A stretch of 64,000 nucleotides of DNA from Bradyrhizobium iriomotense (GCF_030160715.1 NZ_BSOW01000005.1:248001-312000); one strand, 5' to 3'; counted from the stretch's first letter, positions 10,567 through 20,272 are shown. Notes: a model not told the origin generated them from the letters alone. Numbers and translations: made by a program.

Positions 10567-11295
10567 ATGGCGAAGACTCTGCAGGGTAAGATTGCCGCCG
10601 TTACCGGCGCGGCATCGGGCATCGGCCTGGCCAGCGCCGAAGCAATGATCACTGCAGGAGCCCGTGTTGTTCTCATCGATCGGGATGAGAGGGCGCTCCG
10701 GGAGATATGCAACAGGCACAAGGACTCCGCGGTCCCGCTGATCGTTGATCTTCTCGATCCGGAACAATGCGCGTCGCTGCTTGACGGCGTTCTCGCCAAG
10801 ACAGGCCAACTCGACGTCCTCCATGCCAACGCAGGATCCTACATCGGCGGCGATCTGATCGATGCCGATCCAAGCGCCATCGACCGAATGATCAACCTCA
10901 ACGTCAACGTGGTGATGAAGAACGTCCGAACGGTGATCCCACATATGATCGAGCGCGGACAGGGTGACATCATCGTCACCAGCTCGGTCGCGGGTCATTA
11001 TCCGGTGCCATGGGAGCCGGTCTATTCCGCCTCCAAATGGGCGATGACGTGCTTCGTGCAGACGATGCGTCGTCAGCTCAATAAGCATGGGATACGTATA
11101 GGCTCGGTTTCGCCGGGCCCCGTCGCAACCGCGCTGCTCGCCGATTGGCCGGAAGAAAACCTGAAGAAGGCGAAGGAATCAGGCAGCATCATCGAGCCGG
11201 CCGAAGTCGCCGACGCCGTCATCTATATGCTGACGCGGCCGCGCAACGTGACCATTCGCGACATGGTCGTCCTGCCTACGAATTTCGATATCTAA
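10567..11295 (+). CDS. SDR oxidoreductase, ribitol 2-dehydrogenase-like
   Basis: 242 residues of the classical short-chain dehydrogenase family: TGAASGIG at 13-20, acidic residue D38 at the end of beta-2 (NAD preference), NAG at 88-90, S140, Y153 and K157. Segments such as HANAGSYIGG, WEPVYSASK and SPGPVATALLADWP closely resemble my memory of Klebsiella ribitol dehydrogenase. It probably oxidises ribitol or a related pentitol/hexitol to a ketose. GGGAGAACGTCC precedes the ATG. No pentulose kinase of the FGGY family is nearby, so a hexitol substrate feeding the PfkB kinase is possible. Confidence 0.88.
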   Translation: MAKTLQGKIAAVTGAASGIGLASAEAMITAGARVVLIDRDERALREICNRHKDSAVPLIVDLLDPEQCASLLDGVLAKTGQLDVLHANAGSYIGGDLIDADPSAIDRMINLNVNVVMKNVRTVIPHMIERGQGDIIVTSSVAGHYPVPWEPVYSASKWAMTCFVQTMRRQLNKHGIRIGSVSPGPVATALLADWPEENLKKAKESGSIIEPAEVADAVIYMLTRPRNVTIRDMVVLPTNFDI

Positions 11296-11323
11296 GGGAG
11301 CCTCGACTATCGAGGAGGTCCAA

Positions 11324-12055
11324 GTGGCCGATTTTTCCGGATTGACGACACTCATCACCGGCGCCGCGGGTGGCATTGGAGTGGAGATGGCCAAGGCGTT
11401 CGCTGCCGCCGGCGCCAGGTTGGTGCTTGTCGATGTCGTCGATGCCACCGAACTCGCAAACAAGCTTGGCGGCAGCCACCGCGCGTATAGCCTCGACCTC
11501 CAGAATCCCCGGGCAATAGCGGACCTTGTGCCAGCATTGGGGAAAGAGTCCGGCATAGACGTCCTGATCAACAACGCGGGATTGGGAGTCGTTGCGCCGG
11601 CCGAAAAACAATCGGTCGAGGAATGGGACCGAACCCAGGCGATCAATCTCAGAGCACCGTGGCTGATGGCCGTCGCAGCGTTGCCTTATCTGAAACGCTC
11701 GGGGCGAGGACGAATCATCAACATCGCCTCGCAAGCGGCTATTGTCGCCATCGCCGAGCATGCCGCATACGCGGCGAGCAAGGCTGGCCTCGTTGGTCTC
11801 ACGAAAGTGCTTGCGCTTGAATGGGCGCAATATGGGATCACAGTCAACGCGATCTCGCCGACGGTCGTGGAAACGCCGATGGCGATGGTCGGCTGGTCCG
11901 GTGAGAAGGGCGAGAAGGCCCGGAAGGAAATCCCCGTCGGGCGCTTTGCCCAGCCCGGCGAGATCGCTTCTGCCGCCGTCTATCTGGCATCGAAAGAGGC
12001 TGGCATCATAACCGGCGAGAACCTGATCATGGACGGCGGGTACACCATACGCTGA
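11324..12055 (+). CDS. SDR oxidoreductase, polyol/sugar dehydrogenase
   Basis: 243 residues with TGAAGGIG at 12-19, D37 at the NAD-binding position, NNAG at 83-86, S136, Y149 and K153, and a C-terminal MDGGYT typical of sorbitol/galactitol dehydrogenases and L-xylulose reductases. It starts at a GTG directly behind GAGGAGGTC, 28 bases after the previous SDR. It likely provides another polyol-ketose interconversion for the pathway. The substrate is unresolved. Confidence 0.86.
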   Translation: MADFSGLTTLITGAAGGIGVEMAKAFAAAGARLVLVDVVDATELANKLGGSHRAYSLDLQNPRAIADLVPALGKESGIDVLINNAGLGVVAPAEKQSVEEWDRTQAINLRAPWLMAVAALPYLKRSGRGRIINIASQAAIVAIAEHAAYAASKAGLVGLTKVLALEWAQYGITVNAISPTVVETPMAMVGWSGEKGEKARKEIPVGRFAQPGEIASAAVYLASKEAGIITGENLIMDGGYTIR

Positions 12056-12115
12056 GACTTGCTGCGAATCGCGCGCATGGCGGGCCGCAATGAAGAGCGA
12101 TGACGGGAGAACGCT

Positions 12116-12679
12116 GTGACCGAAACATTGGCGGAGCTGTCTCGGAAGGCCCTCCGGGAACTATCGGATGTTTTCGCGCGGATGCCGAACGATTGCGCGG
12201 ACGAATTGATCGAAGCAATCGTTGCGGCGCGCAAACTCGTGCTGTTCGGTTGCGGATGTGAAGGATTGAAGATGCGAGGATTCGCAATGCGCCTGTTTCA
12301 TCTCGGCCGCGACGTTACGGTTTGGGGCGACATGTCCATGCCGCCGGTGGGCCCCGACGATCTACTCATCGTCTCCGCGGGCCCGGGAGACCTGACGACA
12401 GCGCGCGTCCTGGTTCTCAGGGCCCGGGAGGCCGGAGCGCGCACGGCACTGATTACGGCTCAACCCAGCGCGCCGTTGGCCGATCAAGTCGACGTGGTGA
12501 CCGTCATTCCGGCCCAGACCATGGCGGATGACACCGCTTCCCATGCGTCAATATTGCCGATGGGTTCGCTGTTCGAAGCGGCGCAGATGCTGTTCTTCGA
12601 ACTGGTGGTCCTAAAGCTTCGCCCCCTGCTCCACGAGACGGTTGAGACGATGCGCGCGCGTCACACCAACTTGGAATGA
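12116..12679 (+). CDS. SIS-domain sugar-phosphate isomerase (6-phospho-3-hexuloisomerase-like)
   Basis: 187 residues forming one sugar-isomerase (SIS) domain: a helical start, then VLFGCGCEGLKMRGFAMRL, LIVSAGPGD and the late helix FFELVVLKL. Size and layout match 6-phospho-3-hexuloisomerases (HxlB/PHI). GTG start preceded by GGGAGAACG. It probably isomerises or binds a phosphoketose of this pathway; no hexulose-6-phosphate synthase is present, so a formaldehyde-fixation role is unlikely. It is the last gene of the rightward polyol set. Confidence 0.8.
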   Translation: MTETLAELSRKALRELSDVFARMPNDCADELIEAIVAARKLVLFGCGCEGLKMRGFAMRLFHLGRDVTVWGDMSMPPVGPDDLLIVSAGPGDLTTARVLVLRAREAGARTALITAQPSAPLADQVDVVTVIPAQTMADDTASHASILPMGSLFEAAQMLFFELVVLKLRPLLHETVETMRARHTNLE

Positions 12680-12722
12680 TCCCGATATCGAGGCTCCAGA
12701 CAACGAGGGCTTCGGATCACCC

Positions 12723-13877
12723 CTATTCCCGACGCAGATTGAACCGAAATACGGCGCCCCGGGGTTGGTTCGCACCGGCCCAAAGTCGTCCTCCGTGCGC
12801 TTCGATGATGGATTGGCAGATAGACAGGCCCATGCCGATCCCTCCCGCCTTGGTCGTGTAGAACGGCTCGAACAGGCGGTCGACCATTGCCGCATCAAAT
12901 CCGGGACCGTTGTCCCGCACGGCAACAACGACCCCATTTGACCCGTCTGCGGCCGTGCTGATCCACAGCTCCCGTTCCCGCGCGTCGAGGCTATTCATGG
13001 CTTCGATCGCATTGAGGATCAGATTGAGAACGACTTGTTGCAGCTGGACGCGATAGCCATCGACAAGCGGCAAATCCGAAGCGAGATCTGTTTGGAGCAA
13101 GACCCGATGCCTGAGCAGTTCGCTGCGGGCAATGGTGATGACGTCCAGGATGGCGCCATTGACATCGACGCCCTCTTTCCGCGCCGGAGCTCTCTTGATC
13201 AGGGAACGGATCCAACCGATGATTTCACCGCCTCGCCTGGCGTCCGCGACAATGGATGCGAGCGCTCGCCGGGCCTGCTCGACGTTCGGAGATTGCGATC
13301 CCAGCCAATTCAATGCCGCTTCGGCGTTGCAAAGCACCGCGGTCATCGGTTGGCTCAGCTCGTGTGTGACCGAAGCCGTAACCTGTCCCATTGCTGCCGC
13401 GCGATTGGCGTGTGTCAGTTCCGCCTGCATCTCGCGCAGCGCCTGTTCGGCGCGCCTGCGCTCCGTGATGTGGCGCCCGACTCCGCGGTAGCCCATGAAG
13501 CGCCCTGTCTCGTCAAAGATGGGCAGCCCCGAACTGGACACGTAACGCCTGCCGCCGTCGGGCGTTGGCCTGGCGAGCTCGAAATCACGGAACGGAAGGT
13601 GGGCATCCAGCGTCTCGCGGTGCTTGCGCCAACCCTCTGCATCAGGCTCCAGGTAAGGCACCTCCCACCGCGTCTTGCCAATCTCGGAGACCGGCGGCGC
13701 GGGAATCGCCTCCGAGAACTCCTGGCGGATGAAGCGATGTTGCGCGTCAGTTTCCCAGTACACGTCGAAGGAGAATTGCACCAAGGTGCGAAAGCGCTCT
13801 TCGCTCTCACGCAGCGCCGCCTCGGGGCACTTTCGCTCGAATGTACCGACCGACGATAGTTGAACCCCATCTTGCAT
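12723..13877 (-). CDS. PAS-domain sensor histidine kinase
   Basis: 384 residues from the ATG that begins MQDGVQLS. A PAS/PAC sensor (about residues 25-145, ending GVGRHITERRRAE) leads through a coiled coil to a HisKA domain with VTHELSQPM and a HATPase_c domain with N-box LNLILNAIEAM, G1 RDNGPGF and G2 GIGMGLSI. No membrane segment is seen, so it is a cytoplasmic sensor. The kinase core is of the same subfamily as the two giant hybrids further right. No response regulator is adjacent. A longer in-frame start exists 132 bases upstream, but that extension looks non-conserved. Confidence 0.87.
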   Translation of the reverse strand: MQDGVQLSSVGTFERKCPEAALRESEERFRTLVQFSFDVYWETDAQHRFIRQEFSEAIPAPPVSEIGKTRWEVPYLEPDAEGWRKHRETLDAHLPFRDFELARPTPDGGRRYVSSSGLPIFDETGRFMGYRGVGRHITERRRAEQALREMQAELTHANRAAAMGQVTASVTHELSQPMTAVLCNAEAALNWLGSQSPNVEQARRALASIVADARRGGEIIGWIRSLIKRAPARKEGVDVNGAILDVITIARSELLRHRVLLQTDLASDLPLVDGYRVQLQQVVLNLILNAIEAMNSLDARERELWISTAADGSNGVVVAVRDNGPGFDAAMVDRLFEPFYTTKAGGIGMGLSICQSIIEAHGGRLWAGANQPRGAVFRFNLRRE

Positions 13878-14165
13878 GGTCGACCTTGCTGAATAGCGAT
13901 GGATCAAATCGTTTCGCTTCCGACGCGAGTAACAGGAGTGTCCCTCCTGGCGTCGCAGATGGCCGGGCGGGCTCTGACAACGCACCGCCGGCAAGCCCAG
14001 CCTCGCCATGATCGATCAGGAATATGTCTTGTGGCGACTATACTTGTGTATACGTGAGCTTCTCGACCACCATATTGAGGTTGACGACTCGGCTCGGGGG
14101 CATAGTAGCGGGGGAGGAACTTCCTACTCCGACCCGAAATTCTAGAGCGAAATCAAGGAAATCAG
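13878..14165. other. Gap with no supported gene
   Basis: About 290 bases upstream of the histidine kinase. The open frames are short and overlap with no recognisable sequence. The kinase promoter presumably lies here. The right part runs into the AraC remnant. Confidence 0.4.
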
Positions 14166-14400
14166 GTGCACACGACGCTACCGTGTCTTGTGCTGGTGAT
14201 ACTAGGTGTCGGGCCCGGCCCCAAGCTTCTCAGCAGGGGCAGGGCGGCCAAGCAATTGATGACCGTCCGAGACCTGCCGTTGGTCGAGATCGCGATATCG
14301 GCCGGGTTTGCCAATCAAAGCCATTTTACACGCGTGTTTTCGGGACTTGTTGGTGTCAGTCCGGGAGTATGGCGCCGCGAAGCACTTGGCCAATTTACAA
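14166..14400 (+). pseudogene. AraC-family regulator remnant (second helix-turn-helix only)
   Basis: A stretch of about 50 residues (VRDLPLVEIAISAGFANQ, then SHFTRVFSGLVGVSPG and WRRE) is the C-terminal half of an AraC DNA-binding domain. The first helix-turn-helix and any sensor domain are missing upstream, and no start signal fits. The frame then runs into the antisense end of hemA. It is best read as a decayed regulator, perhaps once controlling the neighbouring hemA or kinase. Confidence 0.7.
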
Positions 14401-14418
14401 CACTCAACGCGGTGCCTG

Positions 14419-15648
14419 TCACTCTGCCGCGAGCGCGTGGTGTCGCAGCGGCAAGCCAAGGCGGCCCCATACATCGACCAGCGCTTCAGCGAGCGCGTCG
14501 ATCAGGACATCATCATGGCAGGGCGTCGGCGTGATGCGCAGCCGTTCGGTGCCGCGTGGCACGGTCGGATAGTTGATTGGCTGGACATAGATGCCGTGTT
14601 CGTTGAGAAGCAAGTCGCTCGCCTTCTTGCACTTCTCCGGATCTGCTACCATCACCGGGACGATGTGCGTCTCGCTGGGCATGACGGGCAGGCCAGCAGC
14701 GTCGAGCACGGACTTGACCCGCGCCGCGCGCTCCTGATGGCGATCGCGCTCCCATTGCGACGTCTTGAGGTGCCGGACCGCTGCAGTAGCGGCGGCGCAG
14801 ACCGCGGGCGGCAACGCAGTGGTGAAAATGAATCCCGGCGCGTAAGAGCGCACCGCATCGATGATGTCGGCACTCGCCGCAATGTAGCCGCCAAGGCAGC
14901 CGAACGCCTTCGCCAAGGTACCCTCGACCACGTCTATGCGATGCAGGACGCCTTCACGCGCGGCGATGCCGGCCCCGCCCGGTCCGTACATACCGGCCGA
15001 ATGGACCTCGTCGATGTAGGTCATCGCACCATAGCGCTCCGCGAGATCGCAGATACGCTTCACCGGCGCGACATCACCGTCCATCGAGTAGATCGACTCG
15101 AACACGACCAGCTTCGGTCGCTCAGGCGGCTCCGCCGCAAGTAATTCTTCGAGATGGCTGACGTCGTTGTGGAGCCATCTTCTTCTTTCCACGCCGGCAC
15201 GCCGCACACCCTCGATCATGGAATTGTGGTTCCAGGCGTCGGACAGGATCAAGCAATCCGGCAGGAGCCTTGCGATGGTCGCGATGCCGGTCTCGTTGGA
15301 CACGTAGCCCGAGGTGAAGACCAGCGCCGCGTCCTTGCCGTGCAGGTCGGCGAGCTCACGCTCGAGCTCGACCAGCGGATGGTTGGTGCCGGAGATGTTT
15401 CGGGTGCCGCCCGCGCCGGTGCCCATGCGAGCGGCCGTTTCGACCATGGCGCCGATCACCTTCGGATGCTGGCCCATGCCAAGGTAGTCGTTCGAGCACC
15501 AGATCACGACCGGGCGCGGGCCGTCCGGGGCATACCATATCGCGTGCGGGAAGCGCCCGGCGATCCGTTCCAGATCGGCAAACACGCGGTAGCGCCGTTC
15601 CTCGCGCAGGCGCGCAAGCGCTGCGGAAAAGAAATGATCGTAGGTCAT
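14419..15648 (-). CDS. hemA: 5-aminolevulinate synthase
   Basis: 409 residues. It condenses glycine with succinyl-CoA to 5-aminolevulinate, the alphaproteobacterial entry to haem and other tetrapyrroles. The PLP lysine is K247 in [15 protein letters not shown]213 in YIDEVH pairs with the pyridine nitrogen; [10 protein letters not shown] and [11 protein letters not shown] are family landmarks. The sequence is full length but differs from typical rhizobial HemA at several usually fixed spots (SDAWNHNSM instead of SDELNHNSM). Being in an accessory setting beside a haem-binding-type GlcG and a triheme cytochrome gene, it may be a second copy serving those proteins. Confidence 0.93.
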   Translation of the reverse strand: MTYDHFFSAALARLREERRYRVFADLERIAGRFPHAIWYAPDGPRPVVIWCSNDYLGMGQHPKVIGAMVETAARMGTGAGGTRNISGTNHPLVELERELADLHGKDAALVFTSGYVSNETGIATIARLLPDCLILSDAWNHNSMIEGVRRAGVERRRWLHNDVSHLEELLAAEPPERPKLVVFESIYSMDGDVAPVKRICDLAERYGAMTYIDEVHSAGMYGPGGAGIAAREGVLHRIDVVEGTLAKAFGCLGGYIAASADIIDAVRSYAPGFIFTTALPPAVCAAATAAVRHLKTSQWERDRHQERAARVKSVLDAAGLPVMPSETHIVPVMVADPEKCKKASDLLLNEHGIYVQPINYPTVPRGTERLRITPTPCHDDVLIDALAEALVDVWGRLGLPLRHHALAAE

Positions 15649-15755
15649 TGGGCAAACCCTCCGTTCGGTTTGTGCTCAACCTTTGGGACTTCGGCGATCC
15701 AGGAGCCTCCAACGACCGTCTCAGGAGGATAAGAAGCCGCCATTGGCGTTCGAGG

Positions 15756-16196
15756 CTATCGCCTCGATGATCGGCCTCCGTTGCCAAGCGCCGATATCGC
15801 CGCCTCGGCAACCGCAACGTCCTGCTCGACGGTGCCTGCGCTTGCGCCCACGGCGCCGACAACATGCCCATCAACCACGACAGGAATTCCTCCACCGAAG
15901 ATCACGACCTTGCCGGCGTTGCTCTCCTGGATGCCGAACAGCGGCCTTCCCGACTGCGCGAGTTGCGCAAGGTCCGACGTTGCCTTGTCGAATAGTCGCG
16001 CTGTCACCGCCTTATCGATCGCAAGATCAATACTCCCGATCAGCGCGCCGTCCTGGCGCAGGAACGCCAGGAGATGACCGCCGGAATCAACCACGGCCAT
16101 GTTGTAGGCGATGCCAAGGCTCTCTGCCTTGGCTTCCGCGGCAGACAGCATTTGCTTCGCATCTTCAAGCGTCAGGCATTCGTATGAGCGCGGCAT
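15756..16196 (-). CDS. GlcG/HbpS family protein
   Basis: 146 residues of the DUF336 (GlcG/HbpS) family: LTLEDAKQMLSAAEAKA start, AVVDSGGHLLAF, and GGIPVVVDGHVVGAVGASAGT. HbpS members bind or degrade haem; GlcG members accompany glycolate oxidation genes and have no settled role. Located after the triheme cytochrome and before hemA on the same strand, which favours a haem-linked function here. No signal peptide is seen. Confidence 0.85.
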   Translation of the reverse strand: MPRSYECLTLEDAKQMLSAAEAKAESLGIAYNMAVVDSGGHLLAFLRQDGALIGSIDLAIDKAVTARLFDKATSDLAQLAQSGRPLFGIQESNAGKVVIFGGGIPVVVDGHVVGAVGASAGTVEQDVAVAEAAISALGNGGRSSRR

Positions 16197-16293
16197 GACA
16201 GGATCCTATGTATTCGGCCGGCGCGATCCTTCGGCCGGTATTGCCCGAGGCAAGGATTGCGAGGCCGAGTTTCGACGCGCTGACGACCCGGGC

Positions 16294-17637
16294 CTAGTTC
16301 TGTGCCCGCAGGTCGGCAATATCGCGCGCCGTGAGCGACGAGCCCTTGGCTCCGAAGCGGGCGGTGACGTAGTTGACGACCGCGGCGATCTCATCGTCGG
16401 AGAACGCGTGACCGAAAGACGGCATCGACAGCGCGCTACTCGGCGTCAGGCGTCTCGTACCGCTGATAACGATCTGCACCACGTTCACAGCGCTTGGGTC
16501 GTTGACGGCGGAACTCCCGGTCAGCGTCGCAAACTTGGAGACCGCGCTCTCGCCGCTCCAGCCATGGCAGCTCACGCAAGCGCCCTCGAAGACCTTCTTG
16601 CCGAGCAGGCTCGCGGTCGCGCCGTCCGTGTGAGACAGAGGCGCAGGCGCCGACTTCAAGGAAGGACCGGATGACGTAGCAGGGGGAACGCTGCGCAGGA
16701 AAGTGACCATCGCATCGATATCGGTCTTCGTCATCTTGCTGAAGGAGTGATCGACGGCCTCGCCCATCGGTCCCGACGCAGTGCCGCGACCTGACACATG
16801 TCCGACCGAAAGATAAGAAGCGATGTCATCATCGGTCCAGCCGCCGAGGCCGGTGGTCCTATCGGAAGAGATGTCAGACGCATGCCAGCCTGCCACCGGA
16901 GCGCCGGCGAATTTCTTCCGGTTATCTAGCGCAAAGCCGATGTTACGCGGCGTGTGGCATTCGCCGCAATGCGCCAGCGCTTCGGCCAGGTAGGCACCGC
17001 GATTCCATTTCAGGCTCTGCGAAGTATCGGGCCGGAAGCGCGTATCGGGATTGAACACCACCGACCAGAACGCCATGGCCCAGCGCTGGTTGAACGGAAA
17101 CATCAAGCTGTTCGCCGGCGGCACGGCGCGCACCGGCACCAGGCTGAAGAGGTAGGCCTTGATCGCAAGCGCGTCGGCGTCAGTGACAAACGTGTAGGAC
17201 GTGTAGGGCATTGCCGGATAAAGTCGCGCGCCATCGCGGCGGACGCCCCGATGCATCGCATCCAGGAACTCCTGGTCGGTGTACTTTCCGATGCCCGTTT
17301 CCGAATCGGGCGTGATGTTGGTCGAGTACATGGTTCCGAACGGAAGCTTGAACGCAAAGCCACCCGCGTATTTCCTGCCGCCTGGCGCCGTATGACAGAC
17401 CACGCAGTCCGCCGCCTCCGCAAGATATTTACCGCGTTCGAGGAGGCTGGCCTGCCTCATGTCGGCAGGCACACCCGTCGGATCGCCTTCCTTGTAGTCC
17501 GCCACTGCGACATTCTTGCCACCGGTAAACGCCAAAGGACCGGGCCCGCGTACGTACCAAACCGCGCCCAGCGCAACGACGGCGCCGGCAATGGCGGCCC
17601 CGATCACGGATCTCACAACCACGGCTCTCACAACCAC
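16294..17637 (-). CDS. Triheme cytochrome c subunit of a membrane-bound dehydrogenase
   Basis: 447 residues with an N-terminal membrane/signal segment (about residues 9-28) and three CxxCH haem sites: CVVCH at 78-82, CGECH near 225 and CVSCH near 355. This is the layout of the cytochrome subunits of alcohol, gluconate and aldehyde dehydrogenases, which pass electrons to ubiquinone in the periplasm. It follows the molybdopterin subunit with overlapping ends, so they should form one complex (AldFGH-like). Several GTG codons compete as start because a 15-base sequence is repeated there; the GTG at 17631 overlaps the previous stop as GTGA. Confidence 0.9.
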   Translation of the reverse strand: MVVRAVVVRSVIGAAIAGAVVALGAVWYVRGPGPLAFTGGKNVAVADYKEGDPTGVPADMRQASLLERGKYLAEAADCVVCHTAPGGRKYAGGFAFKLPFGTMYSTNITPDSETGIGKYTDQEFLDAMHRGVRRDGARLYPAMPYTSYTFVTDADALAIKAYLFSLVPVRAVPPANSLMFPFNQRWAMAFWSVVFNPDTRFRPDTSQSLKWNRGAYLAEALAHCGECHTPRNIGFALDNRKKFAGAPVAGWHASDISSDRTTGLGGWTDDDIASYLSVGHVSGRGTASGPMGEAVDHSFSKMTKTDIDAMVTFLRSVPPATSSGPSLKSAPAPLSHTDGATASLLGKKVFEGACVSCHGWSGESAVSKFATLTGSSAVNDPSAVNVVQIVISGTRRLTPSSALSMPSFGHAFSDDEIAAVVNYVTARFGAKGSSLTARDIADLRAQN

Positions 17638-19799
17638 GACTTCTTCTCCGCGATCAACTGCCGGTCGATCGGAAGCCGGCGCAATGCAATGCCCGTCGCC
17701 GCATAGATGGCGTTACGCAACGCAGGAGGGCCTCCAACCACGCTGGCCTCACCGATCCCGCCCGGCGCCTCTCCGCTTTTCACGAGGTGGACATCGATCT
17801 TCGGGACCTGGTCGATGCGCAGCATGCGATAGTCATGGAAATTCGACTGCTGGATGCGGCCCTTCTCCAACGTGATTTCGCCATACAACGCAGCGGTCAG
17901 ACCGAAGATCATGCCGCCCTCGACCTGCGCAACGACGGTGTCCGGATTGACGGTAAAGCCGCAATCCACGGCGAGCGTCACCCGACGAAGGTAGACGTCG
18001 CCGCCGGCGTCAACTTCCGCTTCGACGACGGTGGCGATCGAACTATTGAAAGTCGGTTGCACGCTGACGCCGCGGCCGACGCGCGGCGGCAAGGGCTGGC
18101 CCCAGTTCGATTTCTCCGCCGCGAGATCCAGCACGTGCCGGATCCGCGGCGTCTTCCCGAGCATGTCACGTCGAAACGCAATCGGATCCTTGTTCGCTTT
18201 GCGTGCCAGCTCGTCGATGAAACATTCGATGGCGAATACATTGTTGTTCGGACCGACGCCGCGCCAAAAGCCGGTCGGAACGGCGGGTGGCTCGACACGG
18301 ATATAGTCCACCTGAAAATTCGGAATGTCGTAGGGCATGTCGACGGCGCTATCGACGGCGTCGATATCGATGCCTTTCGTGAAAGCGGGCGGCAACCAAC
18401 GCGCGATCACCGACGAGCCAGCCACGCGGTACTTGAGGGCGATCACCTTGTCGCCGGACAACCTCGCCGAAATGCTGTCGCGATAGATCGGACGATAGAT
18501 GTCATGTTGTATGTCCTCTTCGCGCGTCCAGACGATCTTGACAGGCCCTTCGACCATGCTGCCAATCCGCACGGCGGCGGCGATCATGTCGACCTCGAGC
18601 CTGCGTCCGAACCCGCCACCCAGAAGATGCTGGTGGATCGTCACCTTGTCTTCCGGAAGGCCGGCTACTTTTGCCGCGACCGACTGCGCGCGTGCAATGA
18701 TCTGCGTTCCCACCCAGACATCGCACGAATTCGGCGTAACATGGACGGTGCAGTTCAAGGGCTCCATCGTCGCGTGCGCAAGGAACGGCATTTCGTACGA
18801 CGCATCATACGTCTCGCCGAAATTGAGCACCTTGGCGACATCCCCGACGGATTTTGCGACGACGCCCGCGCCTTCGCTCGCCGCGCGAAGATGGTCCCAG
18901 ATGTCCTTGGAACTGACTTTGGCGTTCTTGCCCTCGTCCCAGGTGATCTCAATTGCATCGAGCCCGCACTTCGCGGCCCACATATGATCCCCGACAACGG
19001 CCACGAGGTCGTCCAACGCTATGATCTGCCGCACACCGGAGATCTTCCTTGCGGCCTCGTCGTCGATCTTAGCGACTTTGCCGCCAAAAACCGGGCATTG
19101 CGCCAGTGTCGCAAACTTCAGGTCGGCCATCATGGTGTCGATGCCGTAGATCACCTTGCCGTTGACCTTGTCCGGTGTATCGAGCCGCTTCAACGGCTTT
19201 CCGATCAGGACGAAGTCCTTGGGATCCTTCAACGCAACGTCGCGCGGCGGCGACACCTTCCCGGCAGCCTCCACAAGCTCGCCATAGCCAAGCTTGCGGC
19301 CGCTTTCATTGTGAGCCACCGTGCCCTGGGTCGTGCTGCAACTCCCCGGCGTGACTTGCCACTGCTCGGCGGCGGCCTTGATAAGCATTGCCCGCGCAGT
19401 GGCGCCCGCTTGCCGCAACGGGGTCCAGAATGCGCGAACCGAGGTCGATCCGCCGGTGGCCTGAACGCCCAGCAACGGATTGGCATAGAGCTGTTCATTC
19501 GGCGGTGCGTGCTCGAGTGCGACCTTGGCCAGGTCAGCGTCGAGTTCTTCGGCAAGGAGCGTGGCAACGGCCGTGTAGATGCCTTGTCCCATTTCCACCT
19601 GCGGCATCACCAGGGTAACCTGACCGGCTCCGTCGATCCGGATATAGGCGTTCGGCGCAAACCTCTCTCCGGCTGAATCCTTCTGCACGGGCCCGGCGGC
19701 GCCGACCGGAAGATGGAAGGCGAACACAAAGCCCGTTGCCAATGCGCCGCCGAGAATGCGGCGACGGGAGATACCCGGCAATTCGGCCACGACAGTCAT
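17628..19799 (-). CDS. Xanthine-oxidase-family molybdopterin-binding subunit (aldehyde/isoquinoline oxidoreductase type)
   Basis: 723 residues. A twin-arginine signal (SRRRILGGALATGF) directs the folded enzyme to the periplasm. Cofactor-contacting motifs are GGSTSVR, EPLNCT, GGGFGRR, RGVGPNNN and GIGEASVVGGPPAL, the latter holding the catalytic glutamate (GEAS). It hydroxylates an aldehyde or N-heterocycle using water, giving electrons to the 2Fe-2S protein encoded just upstream and then to the cytochrome c downstream. The substrate is unknown. No XdhC-type maturation gene is visible nearby. Confidence 0.92.
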   Translation of the reverse strand: MTVVAELPGISRRRILGGALATGFVFAFHLPVGAAGPVQKDSAGERFAPNAYIRIDGAGQVTLVMPQVEMGQGIYTAVATLLAEELDADLAKVALEHAPPNEQLYANPLLGVQATGGSTSVRAFWTPLRQAGATARAMLIKAAAEQWQVTPGSCSTTQGTVAHNESGRKLGYGELVEAAGKVSPPRDVALKDPKDFVLIGKPLKRLDTPDKVNGKVIYGIDTMMADLKFATLAQCPVFGGKVAKIDDEAARKISGVRQIIALDDLVAVVGDHMWAAKCGLDAIEITWDEGKNAKVSSKDIWDHLRAASEGAGVVAKSVGDVAKVLNFGETYDASYEMPFLAHATMEPLNCTVHVTPNSCDVWVGTQIIARAQSVAAKVAGLPEDKVTIHQHLLGGGFGRRLEVDMIAAAVRIGSMVEGPVKIVWTREEDIQHDIYRPIYRDSISARLSGDKVIALKYRVAGSSVIARWLPPAFTKGIDIDAVDSAVDMPYDIPNFQVDYIRVEPPAVPTGFWRGVGPNNNVFAIECFIDELARKANKDPIAFRRDMLGKTPRIRHVLDLAAEKSNWGQPLPPRVGRGVSVQPTFNSSIATVVEAEVDAGGDVYLRRVTLAVDCGFTVNPDTVVAQVEGGMIFGLTAALYGEITLEKGRIQQSNFHDYRMLRIDQVPKIDVHLVKSGEAPGGIGEASVVGGPPALRNAIYAATGIALRRLPIDRQLIAEKKSWL

Positions 19800-19807
19800 G
19801 ACATCAC

Positions 19808-20272
19808 CTACGCCTTCTGAGCGGCCGCCGCCTGCTTGATGGCAGCCCGGATGCGCACATAAGTACCGCAGCGGCAGATGTTGCCCGCCATAGCTGCGTC
19901 GATATCGGAGTCGTCAGGATCCGGCGTCGACACAAGCAGCGCCGCTGCCGACATGACCTGACCGGACTGGCAATAGCCGCATTGCACGACCTCGAGATCG
20001 AGCCATGCCTTCTGCACCCTGGCCCCGACCGGCGTCGCGGCAATGCCCTCGATGGTGGTTATGCTGCGGCTTTGAAGGTTTCCGACGGGAAGCACACAAG
20101 AGCGCACCGGCTTGCCATCGACATGCACCGTACAGGCGCCACACTGCGCCATGCCACAGCCGAATTTCGTGCCGGTGAACCCGAGAATGTCGCGCAATAC
20201 CCACAGCAAGGGCATTTCGTGAGGCGCTTCGAAGGACCTTTCCTGACCGTTGATATTCAGTGTCGTTGCCAT
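19808..20272 (-). CDS. 2Fe-2S subunit of molybdenum hydroxylase
   Basis: 154 residues, the small iron-sulfur subunit of a xanthine-oxidase-family enzyme. The plant-ferredoxin-type cluster ligands are CGMAQCGAC plus a later cysteine (SCVLPV); the second cluster is bound by CGYCQSGQ and NICRCGTY. It relays electrons from the molybdenum centre to the cytochrome. It lacks its own signal, so it probably crosses the membrane with the Tat-targeted large subunit. It is the first gene of the three-gene oxidoreductase operon. Confidence 0.93.
   Translation of the reverse strand: MATTLNINGQERSFEAPHEMPLLWVLRDILGFTGTKFGCGMAQCGACTVHVDGKPVRSCVLPVGNLQSRSITTIEGIAATPVGARVQKAWLDLEVVQCGYCQSGQVMSAAALLVSTPDPDDSDIDAAMAGNICRCGTYVRIRAAIKQAAAAQKA

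Noticed and set aside
13035..13859. 274-codon + strand frame opposite the PAS histidine kinase
   Set aside because: Antisense shadow with low-complexity composition.
14024..14572. 182-codon + strand frame overlapping the AraC remnant
   Set aside because: The AraC homology is in another frame; this one is serine/arginine-rich with no family signal and runs antisense into hemA.
17787..19676. 629-codon + strand frame
   Set aside because: Mirrors the molybdopterin subunit on the minus strand; no domain and no ribosome-binding site.
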